Assembly: GCA_013180625.2 (NCBI GenBank)
Contig: SNVD02002607.1
Location: 1 to 64,000 of the forward strand
Direction of reading: 5' to 3'
Length of the DNA stretch: 64,000 bases
DNA from: Boswellia sacra
Taxonomy: Eukaryota; Streptophyta; Magnoliopsida; Sapindales; Burseraceae
Shown: piece by piece, positions 32,082 to 45,126 of the stretch
Layout of the letters: each line of letters opens with the position of its first letter
How positions within the stretch are numbered: position 1 is the stretch's first letter
Notes under the pieces: model-generated
Databases searched by the model: none
What the model saw: only the letters and a program-made list of their open reading frames with translations
Told to the model about the DNA's origin: nothing
Translations under genes and position numbers: made by a program

Positions 32082-34670
32082 TTACAGAGCCATTTCAAAT
32101 TGTGATTTTATGTTGAGGGTTAAAGTATTCAACGTGTCGTAAATCTCTTCTGTTCTCTCATGAGATGTATCGCCAGCAAGAAATGCATGTATCTCGTCTC
32201 TGTCCTCAATCCAACTGCAGCCTGGGATCTTATGGATCCCTCTGTCCTTCATTTTTTCTCTTATTGTTGATAGATCAGACCATCTCCCAGCATAAGCATA
32301 TAAATTTGCCAGCAGAACATAATTTCCAGAATTATTTGGTTCCAGCTCAATGAGCTCCTCTGCCGCAATTTTTCCTAACCTAACATTGCCATGAATGACA
32401 CAGCCTCCAAGCAGAGCACCCCACATCACTGAATCGGGTGTCATGGGAGTTTTCTTTATAAGCTCATAAGCTTCATTAATCTGTCCTGCACGACTTAAGA
32501 GATCAACCATACATGTGTAGTGTTTTAATGAGGGTTGCACATTATAAAACCCCATCAGATCAAAGAATTCTTGACCTGTCTTAATGGAACCAGCATGAAC
32601 ACATGAAGAAAGAGCGGATAGGAAACTCACATGGTCTGGTTTTAAACCACTTGCTAACATTCTTCTAAAACGATCAAGTCCCTCCTCTCCGTGTCCATGC
32701 ATGGCATATGCTGTAAGCATAGCATTCTGAGAAACCAAATCAGGTTTAAATATCCTCTTATAAGCCAGTAGGGCATGCATTAAACTGCCGCACTTAGCAT
32801 ACATGTCCACAAGGGCTGCTCCTATGTAGACATATGAGTCGTATCCGCATCTAATTGAATATGCATGCACCTGCTTCCCTCGCTCCAGTGTGGCCAAACT
32901 TGAGCAAGCTGATAAAATGATCCCGATAGTGTAAATATCAGGCTGATTTAAAGTCTGCATTTCAAAGAACAGCTGCATGGCTTTATCATGGTGGCTATTT
33001 TCCACATGACCTGCGATGATGCTATTCCAAGTATAAGCATTTGGTTGGAAACCATCTTCTTCCATCTTTTGAAGAAGATTTTGAATATTTTCAATCTTAT
33101 TGCATCGGGCATAACCGGAGATCAAAGCATTCCATGTTGCTGTATCTCTTTCAGTTACTTCATCAAAAGCCATCTGAGCGGCTCCTAGGTCTTGACATCT
33201 ACTATACATTTCAACCAAAGCTCCCCCAACAAAGGTGTTCGAATGTAGACCTACAGTGATGGCACGGGCATGTATCTCCTTCCCTAGTCCCATTGAAGAC
33301 GTATCAGCACAAGCAGTTAGAGCACTTCCTAAAGTAAAAGAATCAGGTTTGATATCATCTTCCATTAGCAAATCCCTAAACATTCTCAGAGCTTCATCAA
33401 ACAGGAAATTGTCAACATATCCAGATATCATTGAGTTCCATGAAATTAAATCTTTCCTGACACCTAGGTGCTCCATCTTATTAAATAGCTTCTTGGCTTC
33501 AGCAATATTACCATTGTCACAATATCCAACAATCATTGTATTACAAGAAACTTCGTTTTTAACAGAAAATTTTGAAAATAACTTTAATGCACTTCCCATA
33601 TCAGCACACCTCCTATAGACATCTACCAATCCATTCACAACGTAAGGGTTACACATAAACCCATGCCGTGTAACATATCCATGAAATTCTTTCCCAAGGC
33701 TTAGTTTCTGTAGTCTAGCACATGAAGGAAGAACGCTTGCTAGAGTTCGGGCATTAGGTCCAAGCCCTTCTGCTTGCATCCTAAACAACATTTCAATGGC
33801 TTCCTCATCATAACCATTTTGTGCAAAACCTCCGACAACTGCACTCCATGAAACAAGATTCGGTGTTATATTATCCAAAGAGGACATCCTCTCAAGGAAC
33901 TCTAGTGCCTCATAAACCACTCCATTGGCGGCACAAGCTGTGACAATAGAATTCCATGACACACAATCCCTTTCTGGCATCATTCTCAAAAACTTCTTAG
34001 CCTCATCTAAGCTTCCACATTTACCATACATATCTATAAGAGCATTACTCACATATAAATTCGAAACAAACTGATGTTTTATCACAATCACATGAAACTG
34101 CCTCCCTAATTCTACCATTTCAAGACCACTACAAATCTTCAGGATCACCGGAAACACAAAAAACTCCAATGCAATATCTTCAAAAAGTAGTTCCTGAAAG
34201 AGCGAAACGGCTTCCAAACAAAACCCAAGATCCGCATGCAAGCTAAGAATGGCTGTATACGAATACAAGTTTCTAAGCGGCATTTTATCAAACACCAAAT
34301 TCGCATCCTTCAAACACCCACATCGCCCGTACATCTGAAGCAACTTCGTTTCCACAAACTCATGCCCCCGAAAACCAGTTTTGAGGGTGTGAGCATGTAC
34401 TTGTTTTCCCAAATTTGGGCACCTACAAGACTCGAGAACGGAAGCATATGTTGATGAATTTACAGGTTTGTCCAGCAAGGAGAGGTGGGCAAGGTTTACT
34501 AGTTGTGGTGGTGAAGTTTGCATGGGTTGGTGAGTCGTTGGCTTCAGTCTTTCTTGAAAGGAAATCCTGGTCTTGGTGGGCTTTTTGTGACTGTGATTAG
34601 TAATAGAATGTTGATGAAGTGCTGCTGGTGGAGATTTCAATGGTCCCAATATTTGAGTTTGTGCAGGCAT
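32082..34670 (-). CDS. PLS-class pentatricopeptide repeat protein, E type, organellar
   Basis: A single 862-codon exon, as usual for plant PPR genes. Residues 1-60 are rich in Gln, Pro, Ser, Thr and basic residues with almost no acids, as in transit peptides to plastid or mitochondrion. From about residue 75 there are successive P, L and S repeats, seen as [78 protein letters not shown] and many more. The C-terminus has the E1/E2 region ([59 protein letters not shown]) and stops after [10 protein letters not shown] without a DYW deaminase domain. E-type members act in C-to-U RNA editing and need a DYW partner in trans. The edited site cannot be told from sequence alone. Confidence 0.93.
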   Translation of the reverse strand: MPAQTQILGPLKSPPAALHQHSITNHSHKKPTKTRISFQERLKPTTHQPMQTSPPQLVNLAHLSLLDKPVNSSTYASVLESCRCPNLGKQVHAHTLKTGFRGHEFVETKLLQMYGRCGCLKDANLVFDKMPLRNLYSYTAILSLHADLGFCLEAVSLFQELLFEDIALEFFVFPVILKICSGLEMVELGRQFHVIVIKHQFVSNLYVSNALIDMYGKCGSLDEAKKFLRMMPERDCVSWNSIVTACAANGVVYEALEFLERMSSLDNITPNLVSWSAVVGGFAQNGYDEEAIEMLFRMQAEGLGPNARTLASVLPSCARLQKLSLGKEFHGYVTRHGFMCNPYVVNGLVDVYRRCADMGSALKLFSKFSVKNEVSCNTMIVGYCDNGNIAEAKKLFNKMEHLGVRKDLISWNSMISGYVDNFLFDEALRMFRDLLMEDDIKPDSFTLGSALTACADTSSMGLGKEIHARAITVGLHSNTFVGGALVEMYSRCQDLGAAQMAFDEVTERDTATWNALISGYARCNKIENIQNLLQKMEEDGFQPNAYTWNSIIAGHVENSHHDKAMQLFFEMQTLNQPDIYTIGIILSACSSLATLERGKQVHAYSIRCGYDSYVYIGAALVDMYAKCGSLMHALLAYKRIFKPDLVSQNAMLTAYAMHGHGEEGLDRFRRMLASGLKPDHVSFLSALSSCVHAGSIKTGQEFFDLMGFYNVQPSLKHYTCMVDLLSRAGQINEAYELIKKTPMTPDSVMWGALLGGCVIHGNVRLGKIAAEELIELEPNNSGNYVLLANLYAYAGRWSDLSTIREKMKDRGIHKIPGCSWIEDRDEIHAFLAGDTSHERTEEIYDTLNTLTLNIKSQFEMAL

Positions 34671-36200
34671 TTTGCTTACACATGACAGCTATAAGTGAAG
34701 AAGCAAAATAAGAATCCAATGACTCATCGAGGTCTCATTAAAATTTGGGTTTCCCTACAGTATTGGGATGTCAAGGTTACTGTTGAGCTGTTTTTGGATT
34801 TAAAATCTAGTAATGGTTACTAAGTAATTAATTTTTTTAATTAAATTTACAAATTCCCCTAATATTAAAGGATTAAATATGTGAAACGGGTTTTAAAAGG
34901 CACTAGAGAAAGGAGTTAGAAAACAAAATTTCCGATACAAAGTTTGTAAATATAATATTATTGATAATTTTTTAGGACATATGTTCTTGTGAATTCGTAA
35001 AGTACATCTATTCTCACACGTAAGATTATCCATTATATACTTTTTTAAATAGTTATTTTATTAATAGATTAACTTTAAAAAAATTTACACTTTTAATATA
35101 GGAAATTAAGGGTAAAAAAGAAAGGGTGACAATATCAAAAAGTATCCCTGAAGTTTTTATTTTATTTTAAGCAAAAAATAACTATGTATTTTTGATCACT
35201 CACATCCATGAAGTTGTTCATTTTTTATCAATCATATGATGAAAATGATGTTTTGAGAGTTAAAAATTATGATTGAAAGACAACTTTAAAAATATAATTG
35301 ATGAAAAATATATAATCGTTATCTGTTTAAAATTAAGTCAAAATTTAATAATAATTATTGTATTTGTCGCAAGAAAAATAAACCTATCTTACTTAACAGA
35401 CAATGAAACAGAAGTTTATATTTAAGTATTTTTATTTAGCAGGTAAACTCAGGAGGATGGACACTTCAAATCCATCGAAAGTGAAGAAATTAAATTTTAT
35501 ATTAGGGTGTTGATTTTATACTAATAAATGTAGCTCAACTTACTCATTTAAATATCATCCACTTTGATTTGATGCCGACATTCTCATCATCTTATTGTCG
35601 GTGTCACCAATTTGAATGAGCTAAATCCATATCCATGCTATTGTCGTTGAAATATAACATATATGTTGACTTGCTTTCATGATTTTCAAAAAGAAAAATT
35701 GTGCGTATCTCTAATATTATATTTTTTTTTAAACTTTCGATTACTTCAGCACCTTGAATGGATAGAATTGAATTTAGTTTGCCAAATCGGCACGTAATGC
35801 ATCTTGAAAATGTTTCTATAAAATATTTCATTTCTATTATTTAAAGTGCTTCAATTCAATAATTTAAAGAAATTATATAAACACTTTGGTGTTATAGTAA
35901 CCTTAACTACTTTGATACTAGACCCATAAATATTGTATAAAGTATATAAATTAATGCAATATAAAATGAATAAAATTAATAATTAAAGATAAATGAAATG
36001 GCAATAAGAGATTAACACACTAAATTACTTGAATAAACTTGTATATAATAGAAACCATACTTTGATAGGATGAAGTTATGGTGTTTTGATAACATTAATA
36101 AGTTTAAACACTAATTAGTGATATAATGAAGAGGTAGAATATGATTAAGATGGTAAGACATCAATCATGAACTTAGAATCTACACTTGAAAGTACCATCG
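34671..36200. other. AT-rich upstream region of the PPR gene; no gene seen
   Basis: The first 100-200 bp must hold the PPR promoter and 5' UTR. A small minus-strand frame at 35604-35831 has no recognisable motif. A degenerate MITE may lie near 34940-35110 (AAGTTTGTAAATATAATATT, similar to MITE ends at 45103-45121). Confidence 0.4.
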
Positions 36201-38484
36201 TTTTGAAAATTGATATTTGCTTCTATTTTCAAACCTCTTGATCTTCTCAAAATTATTCTCCTCTATCCTCAAAAGTCTCTTTCTTTACTTTTACACAAAC
36301 CATTCCATATGGCACATCACCCCTATGCAGCACAATGATGAAGAAAAACTTTGGCAATTTGAAAATTCAGTCTTACCAAGATTGGGAAGAATGGGTTATT
36401 ACAAGGATAATCCTACAAAAAGATATTGTCGTAATTGTGCCATTTTCTTATAGATTCCTTGATGATTTGAAAATGCAACACATTGAAAGCAATAGGCAAC
36501 ATTTGTCAAACACCTTCACTAGAGATATTGGACACTAAATGGGCTATTTCTCATTGACAAATTAACCATATAGATCTATGCAAACACACCTCTTATATAG
36601 ATTCTTAATGTCATGTTTTGTATAATGCTTATTTGGTCTAAAATTATATCATATATTATCAGTGAAAATAAATGACATGGTTATAATATAAGTAAAGTAA
36701 TATATGCATTTTTTTTTTTTAAATCTATCATAAATAGAGGAGATAGAAAGTATTAAAAAAAAATTCTACATGTACAACTAACTTATACAATCAAACTCAT
36801 ACAATTAAACTTACGATAAAGACATTGGATAGATAGATTTCAATTTATTTATTAAAAATTCTTCTTTTTTTATTTTTACCGAATAAACTTGTGTCATGTC
36901 AATTTTTATGAATTTTATTGTTTGGGTTGGGTTGATTATATCAAATGGTTATACAGTTTCAATATAATATTTTATTTTATTTTATTTTTTGAAGATATAG
37001 CATAAAATATAGCCAAATTTAATTAGGGTTTTTTTTTTTAGTTTTAACAAAACCCTTTTTTTAATTATTTAACCAAATTTCATGTCAAGTGATATCTCTA
37101 GTTCTTGAAATACAAATATGTAATTTGACGGTTTAACATATTGTTCGACGTGTACTTAACATCAAGTTTACATTTTGTTATGCATTTATTTAGCACTGTT
37201 TAATAAACATCTAATACACTCTATGGATTGTCTAACATTGCCTAATTATCCAGCAAACCAAAGGGATATTATGGTTAACAATTAAACACTTTGTTAGACA
37301 ACAAAAAACTATTTTTTTTAAAAAATTATTTTCATAATTGAGATTTTATTAATAGATAAATGATCGATACATGTCTCTAATCCCAATCTTCCATATTTGT
37401 TAATCTGGAGTTAAAAAAATTAATGCCTCTAATCCCAATCTTCCATATTTGTTAATCTGGAGTTAAAAAAATTAATGACTATTTAAACAATGATGAGTTC
37501 GTTGATCTTATCTCTATATTGAACATATTTTCTCCGCAGGACCTATTATCAACTTTTTTTTTTAATATATAATTTTTTTTTTTTTTGCCTATTATCAACA
37601 TTAAGGAATTATTATTATAATAATCCAAATGTACCTCTCTTTTCACTAGTGCAGGCTTTGCAGCAAAATGAATCTAAATTGATTGAGCTGCTCCCCTTCA
37701 ATTCCCAATGCAACTACCCATTTTTTTAAGTGTAAGGCAGCTCCACTAACACTTTAAATAGTTGAAATATTGAATGACAATGGTAAAATAATAATAATAA
37801 TAAAATCACAAACTAATTGCTTTTGTAGCTTCCATGCTAACAAGATTTTGTTACCTTGACGAAAGGAAAATCAATTATCTTAAGTGTTAATTTATAATCA
37901 ATTAATATGGATAATTTGCATATAAATTTTGTAAAGAATAGGTAGAAGACCAATTATAATATACAAATTTTAATTAATTCAGCGGTTCCTTTTTTTTGTT
38001 TTTTTACCCAAGAAGGACAAACAAAAGGAAAATAAAGCAAAATTTTCAGTAAATAAAATCAAGAAAATCTGCCGACATGAAGTTATTTTTGCGTACCATA
38101 TTGTAGTTTCGATTGATTCTGAAATGACAATTTTGTCTTTTTCTAATCTAATAAATTCTTTGTTTAAAAAAAATTAAATGATGAAAATAGAAAGTCATAG
38201 TTCTAGATACATACAAAATAATATTATCTCCACTTATTTTCTAAAGACACATTTCATAATAACTAAATTAAGTCACTTGAAACAAATAGTAAAATCATTT
38301 TTTTATAAAATAAAATCTAGTCAACTTTAGAATGAGATTTTTCTTTTTTTTTTCTTTTGTTCTTTTTGAATTAAATTAAATATTGATAATTGTAATTATG
38401 TTGCATCTTTAGAATTAAGAATAGTTATATACATCTGAAACTTTTATCAAAATCATGCATCTCTAATGAAATAAAATATAATTA
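36201..38484. other. AT-rich stretch with a 52-bp tandem repeat; no gene seen
   Basis: Open frames at 36217-36538 are short and unrecognised. A 52-bp unit (TCTAATCCCAATCTTCCATA and onward) is repeated head to tail at 37371-37422 and 37423-37474, with one base different near the start. Poly-T and poly-A runs are common. Confidence 0.55.
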
Positions 38485-38674
38485 AGAATAATACTATATT
38501 TACAACTCATCTATAACCAACTCTTTATACAACTTGAATTGGTAAAATATCACTGGATAATGGACATGAAAATAAGTTAAAAAATTAAATATAATTATCC
38601 ATCCAGTAATATTTTGTCAACTCATGTTGTAGAATGAGTTAGTTGTAAATAAATTGTAAGTGAAGTATTATTCT
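38485..38674. mobile_element. MITE with AGAATAATACT ends (190 bp)
   Basis: The left arm (AGAATAATACTATATTTACA) and the right arm (inverted AGAATAATACTTCACTTACA) are long imperfect inverted repeats that continue through ACTCATCTATAACCAACTC and its partner. The middle also pairs (TATCACTGGATAATGGA with TCCATCCAGTAATA), so the whole sequence can fold back. Related copies lie at 48436-48621 and perhaps 39482-39675 and 44985-45126. The target duplication is unclear. Confidence 0.75.
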
Positions 38675-38881
38675 AAAATTAAAAACTGCCCATCACACTA
38701 TATATATACTACTTATTACACCATCATATCATCTAGTTGACAAACCTATATTAAATAGACATCATCTATGATACAGAATTCAAAATACAATTTAAAAAGA
38801 GTATCATTATTTTAGAGTTAACTATGAAAAATTTAAAAAAAATGAGTGTTCCTCACAAATATAATTATGAATATGATGTTT

Positions 38882-39224
38882 TTATTTTTTTATTTTCAAA
38901 AATAAAATCATCCTGTACTTAACCGAGAGGGGAGATTTGATGATCCATATGTGTGAAAAAAAACAGCCGACATTCGATCTGGTAACAAATTCAAAATGTG
39001 GTATAGCAAAATTTTGGGAAATCACATTGACAATTTTAGAAGAACATAAAGAAAAATTGATGGGAAAGGAAATGAATAGAGTTGGATTCCTAAGTTGGGC
39101 GAGAGGTGAAAGGGACCTCCACCAATATGGAATGGGGTGGTGCTCCTTCATTCACGGCTTTGAGGGAGCCTCAGTGGTGGACACCTTGGACAAAATAATA
39201 GTATATTATATAACAATAAACTAA
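38882..39224. other. Unrecognised open frames on both strands
   Basis: A plus frame (38937-39224, 95 codons) and a minus frame (38882-39151, 89 codons) overlap. Neither has a known motif. Base composition is slightly higher in GC than around it. It may be a relic of a gene or element; no claim of function is made. Confidence 0.2.
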
Positions 39225-39481
39225 ACCGATGGGACTCCAACCCTATTCTATTTGCCTCACTTGTACTACTTACCATAATCAAAGATTTACAACAGCACCC
39301 TTATTTTAAGGGTCAAAAACTACTATCGATTCATATGTATATGAAGATAATATTTTCATCGATGTATTAATATATGTCAGTTAGTTTTAGAGACGTTAGT
39401 TTTCGTTCCGGCTGAAGTGCGAGAATCAAAGTTCAATTCACAAATCTCTGGATCTAAGTGATCAAAAAGTTTAGGATGGTA

Positions 39482-39675
39482 ATACTAGACTTACAACCTA
39501 AATTTTATAATTTAATGTGACTTTTTATATGATAAAATTATATTAGACATATAATTTCTCTTATTCTTTTTTGTTTTTTTCTCTCTAGTGAATTTTTATT
39601 ATGTAAACTGTCGTATCAGGTTATAAAATTTAAATTATCTATATATCGTAGGTTTAACACTATTATAAATAATAT
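39482..39675. mobile_element. Diverged MITE with fold-back arms
   Basis: ATACTAGACTTACAACCTAA at the left pairs imperfectly with ATCGTAGGTTTAACACTATT at the right, and AAATTTTATAATTTAA with its near-inverse at 39621-39640. It resembles the 38485 and 48436 elements but is more decayed. Confidence 0.45.
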
Positions 39676-40306
39676 ATATGTTCAATCATAGGTTAATAAA
39701 CGGATGATACTTTTTTCTTTAACAGTTTAACATTGTTAAAATATCATGATCATAAAAATATACTATATCGTTAAACTAACGTAATTGATGTATTATAGAT
39801 TTTTTGCTAAGTGACGAGTTTAAATTTCAAACGAAACAAGAATGGAGATAATTATCTCTGATTATAATATAATAAAGTGGAAATGTAAGAATCTAGATTG
39901 ATGTTAAATGAGAGGATTTGGGACAGTGGAGAGGGAGATTATTAATAAGGAATTAATTATTATGAATTCCTAAGCACGAATTCCGAGAGGAATGTCTGTA
40001 GGTCCCAAGAAGGACTAAAGAGGGGAAGTGCCAGTCAAGCTAAGAGTCTCTTTGTCTTTAAATATGAAAAAGATAGAATATGGGCAAGGGAAGAAGTAAG
40101 ATTATTCATAGAAATAATGCACTATGTGATGCCAAAGTCTTCAACACTGAATGCCCACGAAAAGAAGTTTAGGTTGTGACGTTTTGGTGGGTAAAGGTTA
40201 ATTTACTTGCCTCGTATATTTATATTTTATAATTCTCTTTCCAATGTTATCGATATCAATAGTATTATTTTATAATTTATTTACAATTTTTTTTTAAACA
40301 ATCTAA
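39676..40306. other. Intergenic stretch without a gene
   Basis: AT-rich, with a somewhat GC-richer part at about 39900-40200. No long open frame or repeat was found. Confidence 0.4.
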
Positions 40307-40314
40307 GTTGGCAA

Positions 40315-41005
40315 TAGCGACGGATCTAGGTTTGGGTCTAAGGCGGTCCGAGCTCCTCCAACCCAAAAAATAGGTTTTTAATAGAGGGAAGGAATTGCAT
40401 ATTTGTCCCATGTATATTAAAGTTTGATGTTAACCCCTCACGTCAAAAACTTTAAACTTCCATATTCATATAAATGATAATGAATTATTAATTACTGCAT
40501 CACATTTTTAAGTTATATTATAAGTATGTTTTATTCTTTTCTTTATTTCATTATTTTTAGTATCTTACTCTTAAACAAAACTTGACTTTTTTATATTAAG
40601 ATTTTCTTTTAGTTACCAAGGCAAGTCTACTTTTTGATTTTTCTTATCTAATGATTTGCTTATTTCAAAATATAAAATATACAAAAATTTCAACAAATTT
40701 TCCTTCAAAATTGAAGAAGTTACAACAAATTTTTAAGAACTTTGTACACTTTAGGATAAGAGGAGTTTCAGAATTGAAACTTTAGTGTTTATTCAACTTT
40801 TTTTTTCCGGTATGTTATTTAAGTAACATATTCATTGATTTTTATTTTGTTGATTTAGATTAATTGATATATATTTTTATTACTTCATTTTAAAAATTTG
40901 TATAAATGTTTATGTTTGATCAATGTTTGTAACCAATATATTTTCTCATACTTAAACTATATATATTTTGGACCATCCAAAACTAAAATCCTAGGTCCGC
41001 CCCTG
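40315..41005. mobile_element. hAT MITE with CAGGGGCGGACCTAGG-type ends
   Basis: The left end TAGCGACGGATCTAGG and the right end (inverted CAGGGGCGGACCTAGG) agree at about 12 of 16 positions, a terminal type common in plant hAT elements. Flanks GTTGGCAA (40307-40314) and GTTGATAA (41006-41013) form an 8-bp duplication with two mismatches. The interior is AT-rich with no transposase. Confidence 0.7.
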
Positions 41006-41957
41006 GTTGATAAAATATTAGTGAATGGATAATTACCATATCATATAATTTAACATCTTTCATTTTTTTATTTTTTACTTCTCCAGTGGTACTTTGTCAA
41101 CTCCGATTGTAAGAAAATATTGGTCGTAGATGTAGCATTACTCTACCAGTAATAGTACTAAAATTTTTTATTATTACTATTATTGTTTGTTGTTAGATTG
41201 AAATATTAAATAGAATCTAACTAATTCAAGGGGAATCGCTAGAATTACGGGTTTCTTAAGAAAAAGTATCACTATTTAAGATTTTTTTATTTTAAAAATT
41301 TGAATCTCTAGATTTCAAATTCAAAAGCTTAGCTAGTGTAATGATATTAATAAACTATCACTCGCTACAAGAAAATTGACCTTTAACAACGTACATTTTA
41401 CGTTGTCAACAATTTTACGCAATATACATTTGTGCGCTGTTGTTCTTGGTATAATTTTAGACGAAAGTACGTCCAATAATCTACGATAAATTCATTATAG
41501 TAACAATCATCATGTAGTAATGTTATTAGATTAATAAAAGAGCCAATAATTTAGGGTTTTATCAAGAAGTTGGTTTGATAATATTGTAAAATCAATGCGA
41601 AGTTTATTCGAATGAGTAATGACAATCATCATTCAATAATGTTATCAAAATATACCTAATTCTATTATATTATCAACCAAACTAGTAATATTATCAATTT
41701 GATGGAACTATTACATTTAATTACTAAATAGTTGGTTAAATAATAATATCAAACGAGTAACTAGCATTAGATAATATATGTTGAATTTTGACTATTGACC
41801 AAATTCAATGGTGATCTTTTACTCTACAATGCAAGCTATAGCCCATCTTGGCAGAAATGGTTTAATTTTATCAATCGTTTACAAAAATGTTGTAATGAGA
41901 TATCGAGAAGGAAACAACATCACAGTAAAAATTAAGTGTTATTGTACTTTGTAAGGA
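41006..41957. other. Intergenic stretch with a possible CACTA-type terminus
   Basis: At 41363 CGCTACAAGAAAATTGAC resembles the CACTACAAGAAAA terminus of CACTA elements. Subterminal AACAACGTA / TACGTTGTC pieces follow within 50 bp. A matching right end was not found, so this is a fragment at most. No gene is visible in the rest. Confidence 0.35.
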
Positions 41958-42245
41958 CTACTCCACGAAATGAGAATTGTGTTGGAAGTTGCAAGTGGGA
42001 AAGCATGTGAAGGCATGGTTGATGGGGTCATTAATCCAGCACCTTTTTTCCTCAGGGTACTCTTTACTCTTCTTGTTTGAGATCCTTATTGCTTCATCAA
42101 ATTTGGTTTTAATTATGGGTGGAAGAATCTCAAGACCATAGGTAGTGGTGTACTGCTGATAAGACATGACACAGTTCTGACCTATTGGCAAGCAAAAAGA
42201 AAATAAAAAAAGAAAGTTTTGCTGTAATGGATTGACAGCCATCAT
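41958..42245 (-). other. Small unrecognised open frame, possibly a terminal exon
   Basis: The frame contains GQNCVMSYQQYTTTYGLEIL followed by PPIIKTKFDEAIRISNKKSK and ends with several Cys and His. Composition is more protein-like than the neighbouring frames, and the text upstream of GQNC has a pyrimidine-rich tract with an AG (about 42180), as a splice acceptor would. No upstream exon could be joined convincingly. It is not a known family to me. Confidence 0.3.
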
Positions 42246-42903
42246 TCAACGGATCACTTAGAGCTAAAGGAAACAAAGATTCTACAACACATAACTAATC
42301 TTACCAATCAAATTCCATTACAAATCCCAGAACCAAATTTAATTAAACAAAGTCATTTTGTTCATCAAACTATTAATGCATGCTTTTCATAATACTATGT
42401 GACTAGCTTTAGCTATCCCTTGACAACATACCAACAATATAATATTTTTAATTTGGGCAGATAGCTAGCAAGCAAGACCAACTACTGCACAAAGCACTTC
42501 TTTCGATGATGTATCTCTGTTGCTGTGATTGAAGGAGGAAACATTTGAATAACCCAAATCATGCTCTAGAATCAAGTGATAATGCATGAGTCTTCTTCTT
42601 TGATATTCTGGTTCTCTCTTTATAGTGTATTTTATGGCAACCCTCTGAAGCAAATCCAATAATTAGCTCCAAAGTACTCCAAACATCCACATTGATCACA
42701 AAGCATAGAAAGACTATAAGACTAAAAGGCACACTGAATTGAAGAGAATAAAGAAAACCCAGACGTGCCCTAGCTAGCTATATGTTAGTTTTCTTTTATC
42801 GCTCTTAACACAAAGTCACTTCACCCATCATTGTGAATAAAGAAACAAAGATAAATCAACTACTCCTCCTCCTTGTTCATTCACGTTTTGTGTTACCGTT
42901 CAT
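42246..42903. other. 3' flank of the Dof gene; no gene seen
   Basis: A 64-codon minus frame (42465-42659) is unrecognised. The region probably holds the 3' UTR and terminator of the Dof gene at its right edge. Confidence 0.4.
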
Positions 42904-44379
42904 TTACCATGAGCCTCCACCCAACAATCCAGTCCAATACCCAGGTGCAGGCTCCGGTTGTCCTCCTCTATTCTGCTCAAAACTTGTTCCGCTTGGAACC
43001 TGCTGCTGCTTTATGACGTCCCCAACAGGAAACAGTAACCTTGCACCAGCCGCTTGCACTCCTTGTTGAAGACTCCCATACCCACCTTGAAATCCTTCCA
43101 GAGAGAAATTGAGAGTTGGCTTGAATTCTTGCAATGGATAGCCAGTTGGGTATGTTGCATTGGAACCAGTAGGTGGTATGGACAAGAATGAAGTGAACCC
43201 CCTTGAAGTAATAGCAGACTTGAGCAGCTCCGTGGCAGTGAGATGATGATGAGTACTATTTTGATTGTGGGCTTTGTTTTCAGTAGCATAAGTTGGTGCA
43301 CCTGGTGCTTCATGAGCAAGCTTAGAGATGCTACTAAAATCATCAGATGGAGGGTAAGCTAGGTTGAGATCCTGACCAGCTTCATGGATCTTAGGGTTTT
43401 GAGAAGCAGCAGACTGAGGGAAACTTGAAGGCGGAGTACTCAAATCACCAAACTTCTCTGATAAACCTTGTGATGGTGCTGCTGATGATGATAGTGATGA
43501 TCTCTTGTTCTTCCTTGATCCTCCTCCCACAGGAACATTCCTCAGAGACCCTCCTTCAGTCCAATACCTTCTACAAGTCTTGCAGAAATATCTTGGCTGA
43601 GAGAGACTGTAGTTGTTGTAGTAGCAAAACTTGGTGTTAGTTGAATTGCACCTTGGACAGCTCAGAGCTTGATCTTTGTGAGGCCTTGAAGCCGCTCTCC
43701 TCTCTAACATAGACCTTGAACCTTCCATGGGGTGTTTGTTAACTAACCCAATTCCCTAATATTCACAAAAAGAAGAAAAAAGAAGAGAAAAAGACAACAA
43801 AAAGCCATGAGTTGATGATCCAACAAAAGCAAAAGTATGGTGGTGACTAAAAAAAATTGTAGAAAAGAGAGAAAGAAAGGTAAAAGGACACAAATAAGAA
43901 AAAGAAAACAAGTGCAGCAGCAGCTTGCTTTAATACTTTGAGGATTACAACAGCAAAAAAAACAAATTATATTAACTTTTCAGGTCCTTTATCAGATACA
44001 TATAGATATAGTTGATAAAGGAAAATAAAAATAAAATAGAAGTGGGAAGGTACTTTCAAGAACATATATATGAAAGAGATCTTAAGCGACAGCAACATAA
44101 ATTCAACTATTAGTGGGGGCTGAACATCATCTTATGGGAAAAAAATAAAAAGTGAAACTTTAGCTAGAGAGATGATCATCAATTAAGGCAAGAAGAAAAA
44201 AATTTCATTCAAAAAATTTCATTCTCAGAACACAAAAAAGCTAAAAATAATATTCTAATTGGCTTAAAAAAGAAAAAAAATCCCATCTCATCAGCTGAGA
44301 AAAATATCATGATTTCAGGTTAGGAAAAAAAAAATTGGTCTTTTCTTTTCTTTACCTGTGGCCACTGAGCAGTATCCAT
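42904..44379 (-). CDS. Dof-type zinc finger transcription factor
   Basis: Two coding exons: 44379-44356 (24 nt, MDTAQWPQ) and 43755-42904, joined in phase across a 600-bp intron with GT-AG ends, giving 291 residues. A tiny first exon coding MDTAQWPQ is characteristic of one Dof subgroup. The Dof finger spans residues 41-90: [20 protein letters not shown] followed by [20 protein letters not shown], with zinc ligands C41, C44, C66 and C69 (CX2CX21CX2C). A basic NKRS stretch follows, probably a nuclear localisation signal. The rest is rich in Ser, Gly, Pro and Gln and ends [12 protein letters not shown]. Dof proteins bind AAAG cores and control vascular, seed or light-related genes. Starting at the internal Met (43728) would drop 17 residues; the spliced start is favoured. 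Confidence 0.93.
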
Positions 44380-44984
44380 GGATTGGATTATTAAGGAAGA
44401 AAAGCTAGCTAGCAAAGTGAAAGGAAAAGATGATGGAAGTCTTCAAAGAGAGGAAAATCACCTACTTTTCTTTTCTACAGCAGCTGGTCTAAAAGCAAGA
44501 TGATGAAACACTTTGAGGTGGTATCTGTGGTGGTTCCATGTGTTGGCCAACTATATGATCACTGTATGTAAAAGCAGGGGCATTTTCGTCTTTTCAATCC
44601 CATGTTGCATTATCATATGCTACTGTTTACCCTAACTTAGGACAATTTTATATTACATTATAATATATTAATTATATGATATTATCTCTTTGTGAGTACT
44701 CACTTCATTCTCTCAGTGCTATTATTCTTTCTTGCTGTCCTTTTGTGCATGCCTGTGGACTTAAACTGGGCTCTTTTCTGACCACAGGATGAACCAGTAA
44801 AGTGTGGATGATTGATTCTTCTCCCAACAATTTCCTTGCAATTTCTTCCATTCCTCCCCTTTCCATTTTCTTCTTTCAATGTAAGAAACAAAAGAATTTA
44901 CAAATTAAAGGCTGCACCTTTAGTGTCAATCCAGATTCTTACACTGGGTGAGTGGTTAAAAAGTAACCTTGGAATTTTTAAGCG
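44380..44984. promoter_or_regulatory. Upstream region of the Dof gene
   Basis: Holds the 5' UTR and promoter. A long pyrimidine-rich region lies just upstream on the coding strand. No clear TATA box was fixed. The short open frame at 44700-44891 is not supported as a gene. Confidence 0.4.
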
Positions 44985-45126
44985 AGTGATACTATATTTA
45001 TAAAGTTGATGTCAAGATACTCGTTATTTATCAATATTTATTACGTTAAATTTTTAATATTTCGTTTTCTATTCATTTAATACCATATTAACTCTAGATA
45101 CAAACTTTATAAATATAGTATTATTA
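44985..45126. mobile_element. Short MITE with 19-bp perfect terminal repeats
   Basis: ATACTATATTTATAAAGTT at 44989-45007 is exactly inverted at 45103-45121. The total length is about 140 bp. It lies upstream of the Dof gene. Ends resemble the AATAATACTATA family at 38485 and 48436. Confidence 0.75.

Noticed and set aside
32165..34600. Several plus-strand frames over the PPR gene
   Set aside because: All are antisense shadows of the 862-codon PPR frame.
43011..43640. Frames overlapping the Dof exon
   Set aside because: Shadows of the Dof coding sequence.
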